From Methylocystis iwaonis (GTDB lineage: Bacteria; Pseudomonadota; Alphaproteobacteria; Rhizobiales; Beijerinckiaceae), in contig NZ_AP027143.1 in assembly GCF_027925385.1 (NCBI RefSeq), positions 1-64,000 on the forward strand: DNA of 64,000 nucleotides, in the 5' to 3' direction. Position 1 is the first letter of the stretch, and every line of letters begins with the position of its first letter. A program made the position numbers and the translations under genes. Positions 62,470-64,000 of the stretch are shown in pieces. The notes beneath the pieces are model-generated. The model made no database searches. It saw only the letters and a list, made by a program, of their open reading frames with translations, and was not told the DNA's origin.

Positions 62470-63276
62470 TTAAGCAATTGCACTGGCCGCGCCTCGCGCG
62501 GCCGTGAAAGACGAGCAGCTTTGCTCGAGGAGCTCGATCAGCAGTTGCTGGCCAGCGGGCGTCCGGAAATAAAAGTGGTCGCCCTCGACGAACCTCGATT
62601 TGAACCCTATGCGGCTATGCCTCCCCCACGCGTTCATTTCAGCGCGCGATGCGACAGGATCGGATATTCCGCCTACTGCGGTGATAGGACAGGGCAATGG
62701 ACGCCGTTCCCGCCATCGGTACTGTTCGTTGATCCGCAGATCCGCTTGCAAGGCGCGGCCGATCATCGCGACATAGTCGGGCTCCTCGAGCAACATGGCG
62801 GGAATATTGCGATGTAATTCGGCGATCTTGAACACGATGTCGCGAGTGGGGAGATGCGACAGCCTGGGCGTTCGGGACACGAGGTGCGGGGCGATCCGGC
62901 CGGACACGACGAGATGCGCCGCGTCAGCCGCGATGCAACCGTCGTCATACAAGCGATGCAGGACCTCGTAGGCAAGCAGGGCGCCGAAGCTATGCCCAAA
63001 GACGACGAGGCGACGGTTGGCCAGCTCTGCGACCGCCGCCGCCAGCGGCGAGACGAGAGCCTCTAAATGACGCGCGGGCTCCTCGCGGAGGCGAAACTCG
63101 CGGCCGGGCAGCGATGCGATGTACACATCCGCGCAGGCGCGCAATGGTTCGATCAAAGATCGATATCCGACCGCGCCGCCGCCGGCCGAAGGGAAACAGA
63201 TGAGCGCCACAGGCGCGTCTGCGGGGCCGGGCAACGGCCAGAGCCAGCCGGGAGCGCTAGAAATTGAACGATTCAT
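62470..63276 (-). CDS. Type II thioesterase
   Basis: A 268-residue alpha/beta hydrolase of the GrsT/TEII type. The nucleophile is in VVFGHSFGALLAYEV near residue 96, the acid probably in GGISDPVA near 210 and the His in VEGDHFYF near 238. Such enzymes remove wrong acyl groups from carrier domains and may release product when no integrated thioesterase exists, as here. It lies 16 bases upstream of the synthase and downstream of the acyl ligase gene, in the same direction. Confidence 0.92.
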   Translation of the reverse strand: MNRSISSAPGWLWPLPGPADAPVALICFPSAGGGAVGYRSLIEPLRACADVYIASLPGREFRLREEPARHLEALVSPLAAAVAELANRRLVVFGHSFGALLAYEVLHRLYDDGCIAADAAHLVVSGRIAPHLVSRTPRLSHLPTRDIVFKIAELHRNIPAMLLEEPDYVAMIGRALQADLRINEQYRWRERRPLPCPITAVGGISDPVASRAEMNAWGRHSRIGFKSRFVEGDHFYFRTPAGQQLLIELLEQSCSSFTAARGAASAIA

Positions 63277-63419
63277 TGTCGAAAGCTCGCAATGTCAGTG
63301 AAAGTCAGCTCGAGGCGCCTGCGCGCCGCTGAGCAAGATCTGTTGAAAGCCCCGCTTCGATCGTGGACGCGTTCGCGCGCGGTTCGATCGTGAGCGGGGA
63401 GTTTTTTATAACGGCGTCG

Positions 63420-64000
63420 CTATCGTCGATCGATCTTCAGCGCCGCGTCTATGCTGTCTTCCAGCAGAGCGTCGAGGGCTGCTTCGTCTAGAAGGTCGAT
63501 CTCCTGTTTGATCGTCGACTCCTCCCAAGCCATCGGTGGCGGGACGATGCGCTTCTCGGAGCCGACGCCGAGCGCCTCTTCGCGGATAAGCCTCGCGAGC
63601 GCTTCGACCGTCGGGTATTCGATCATCAGCGTCACGGGGAACGAATGTTTGAACGCGGCTGACAAAGCGTTGCTCAACATGACGCCTTTGAGAGAATCGA
63701 TTCCGAGCTCCATGAGCGGCGTTTTCCAGGTGACGCCTTCCACGCCGCATTCGCGCTCCAGCCATTCCGCCAGCCGTCGCTCCAGCACGCCCGGCTGGGT
63801 GAGGGGCTCGCCGGTCAGGTCCATGACCGGGACCTGCAAGGTCGAGCGCCACTCGTGCACCACGGACAAGGCGCCATCCTCCAAGGCGGCGCGACATTGC
63901 GCGCGCTGAACTTTGCCGCTGGAGGTCATCGGCAAGCCGAAAGGCCGGAGCAGCACGACGCGATCGAGCGCCAATTGATGTTCGCGCGCCACGTTACGCC
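63420..64000 (-). CDS. Fatty acyl-AMP ligase C-terminus fused to a carrier domain (5' part outside the window)
   Basis: The last 193 residues of a gene that begins beyond the right edge. The segment RVVLLRPFGLPMTSSGKVQR is the A10-like end of acyl-AMP ligases (FAAL), carrying the catalytic Lys. A carrier domain follows with its phosphopantetheine Ser in ELGIDSLKGVML, and a short acidic tail. Such FAAL-ACP proteins activate a fatty acid and load it onto a carrier protein to start lipopeptide synthesis. The thioesterase and hybrid synthase follow, so the pathway product is probably a lipidated peptide-polyketide. Confidence 0.85.
   Translation of the reverse strand, partial: RNVAREHQLALDRVVLLRPFGLPMTSSGKVQRAQCRAALEDGALSVVHEWRSTLQVPVMDLTGEPLTQPGVLERRLAEWLERECGVEGVTWKTPLMELGIDSLKGVMLSNALSAAFKHSFPVTLMIEYPTVEALARLIREEALGVGSEKRIVPPPMAWEESTIKQEIDLLDEAALDALLEDSIDAALKIDRR

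Noticed and set aside
1..64000. tRNA, rRNA or CRISPR array
   Set aside because: I found no cloverleaf, rRNA segment or regularly spaced repeat; the repeats present are dispersed palindromes.

Overview
This GC-rich window most likely comes from an alphaproteobacterial (type II) methanotroph close to Methylocystis. Two things point there: a methanobactin operon whose precursor ends in the Methylocystis-type core RCASTCAMTNG and which carries the tailoring genes mbnF and mbnS, and a lanthanide-type methanol dehydrogenase (XoxF). Most transcription units are tightly packed, with 4-base ATGA, GTGA or TTGA stop/start overlaps.

Region 1 (1-20.6 kb) is an iron acquisition island. A minus-strand uptake operon (20-bp-scale spacing, mostly overlapping) encodes HemP, a small unknown ORF, TonB, a FecBCD-type binding protein/permease/ATPase, two amidotransferase-like proteins and a partial FmdE-like protein. 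A plus-strand pair encodes a TonB-dependent siderophore receptor and a PepSY membrane protein. Facing it is a nine-gene operon that reads, in transcription order, sbnA-B-C-D-E-F-G-H-I. This is the staphyloferrin B pathway in the same order as in Staphylococcus aureus. Near-identical 15-bp motifs lie in front of hemP (two copies) and upstream of sbnA (one copy).

Region 2 (20.6-26.9 kb) holds an unknown protein, XoxF with its own terminator, a divergent GAF/Fis-type regulator without an AAA+ domain, and an NAD aldehyde dehydrogenase. A GTCGCA-N4-TGCGAC palindrome occurs in both promoter regions, which suggests one alcohol-to-acid oxidation regulon.

Region 3 (26.9-35.2 kb) is a small surface-polysaccharide-like locus: aldo/keto reductase, GMC oxidoreductase, acyltransferase, beta-helix protein, flippase and Wzy-like polymerase/ligase.

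Region 4 (35.5-46.2 kb) is the methanobactin locus: a small Cys/His protein, mbnP, mbnH, a second small Cys-rich protein, an ECF sigma factor (mbnI-like), mbnA, mbnB, mbnC, mbnM, mbnF, mbnS and an APS kinase that can supply PAPS to MbnS. The sigma factor frame runs without a stop codon straight into mbnA. No mbnT or mbnR gene is visible here.

Region 5 (46.2-54.9 kb) has kdpD/kdpE remnants, an IS3-family element, a hybrid histidine kinase, a CheB-like protein and a CheB-CheR-PAS gene broken by an amber codon at codon 31. Region 6 (54.9-64 kb, minus strand) is a lipopeptide-type cluster: a partial fatty acyl-AMP ligase with carrier domain, a type II thioesterase and a 2497-residue KS-AT-ACP-C-A-PCP-C synthase. 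Two dispersed palindromic repeat families recur from 27.7 to 55.0 kb, several at gene ends.
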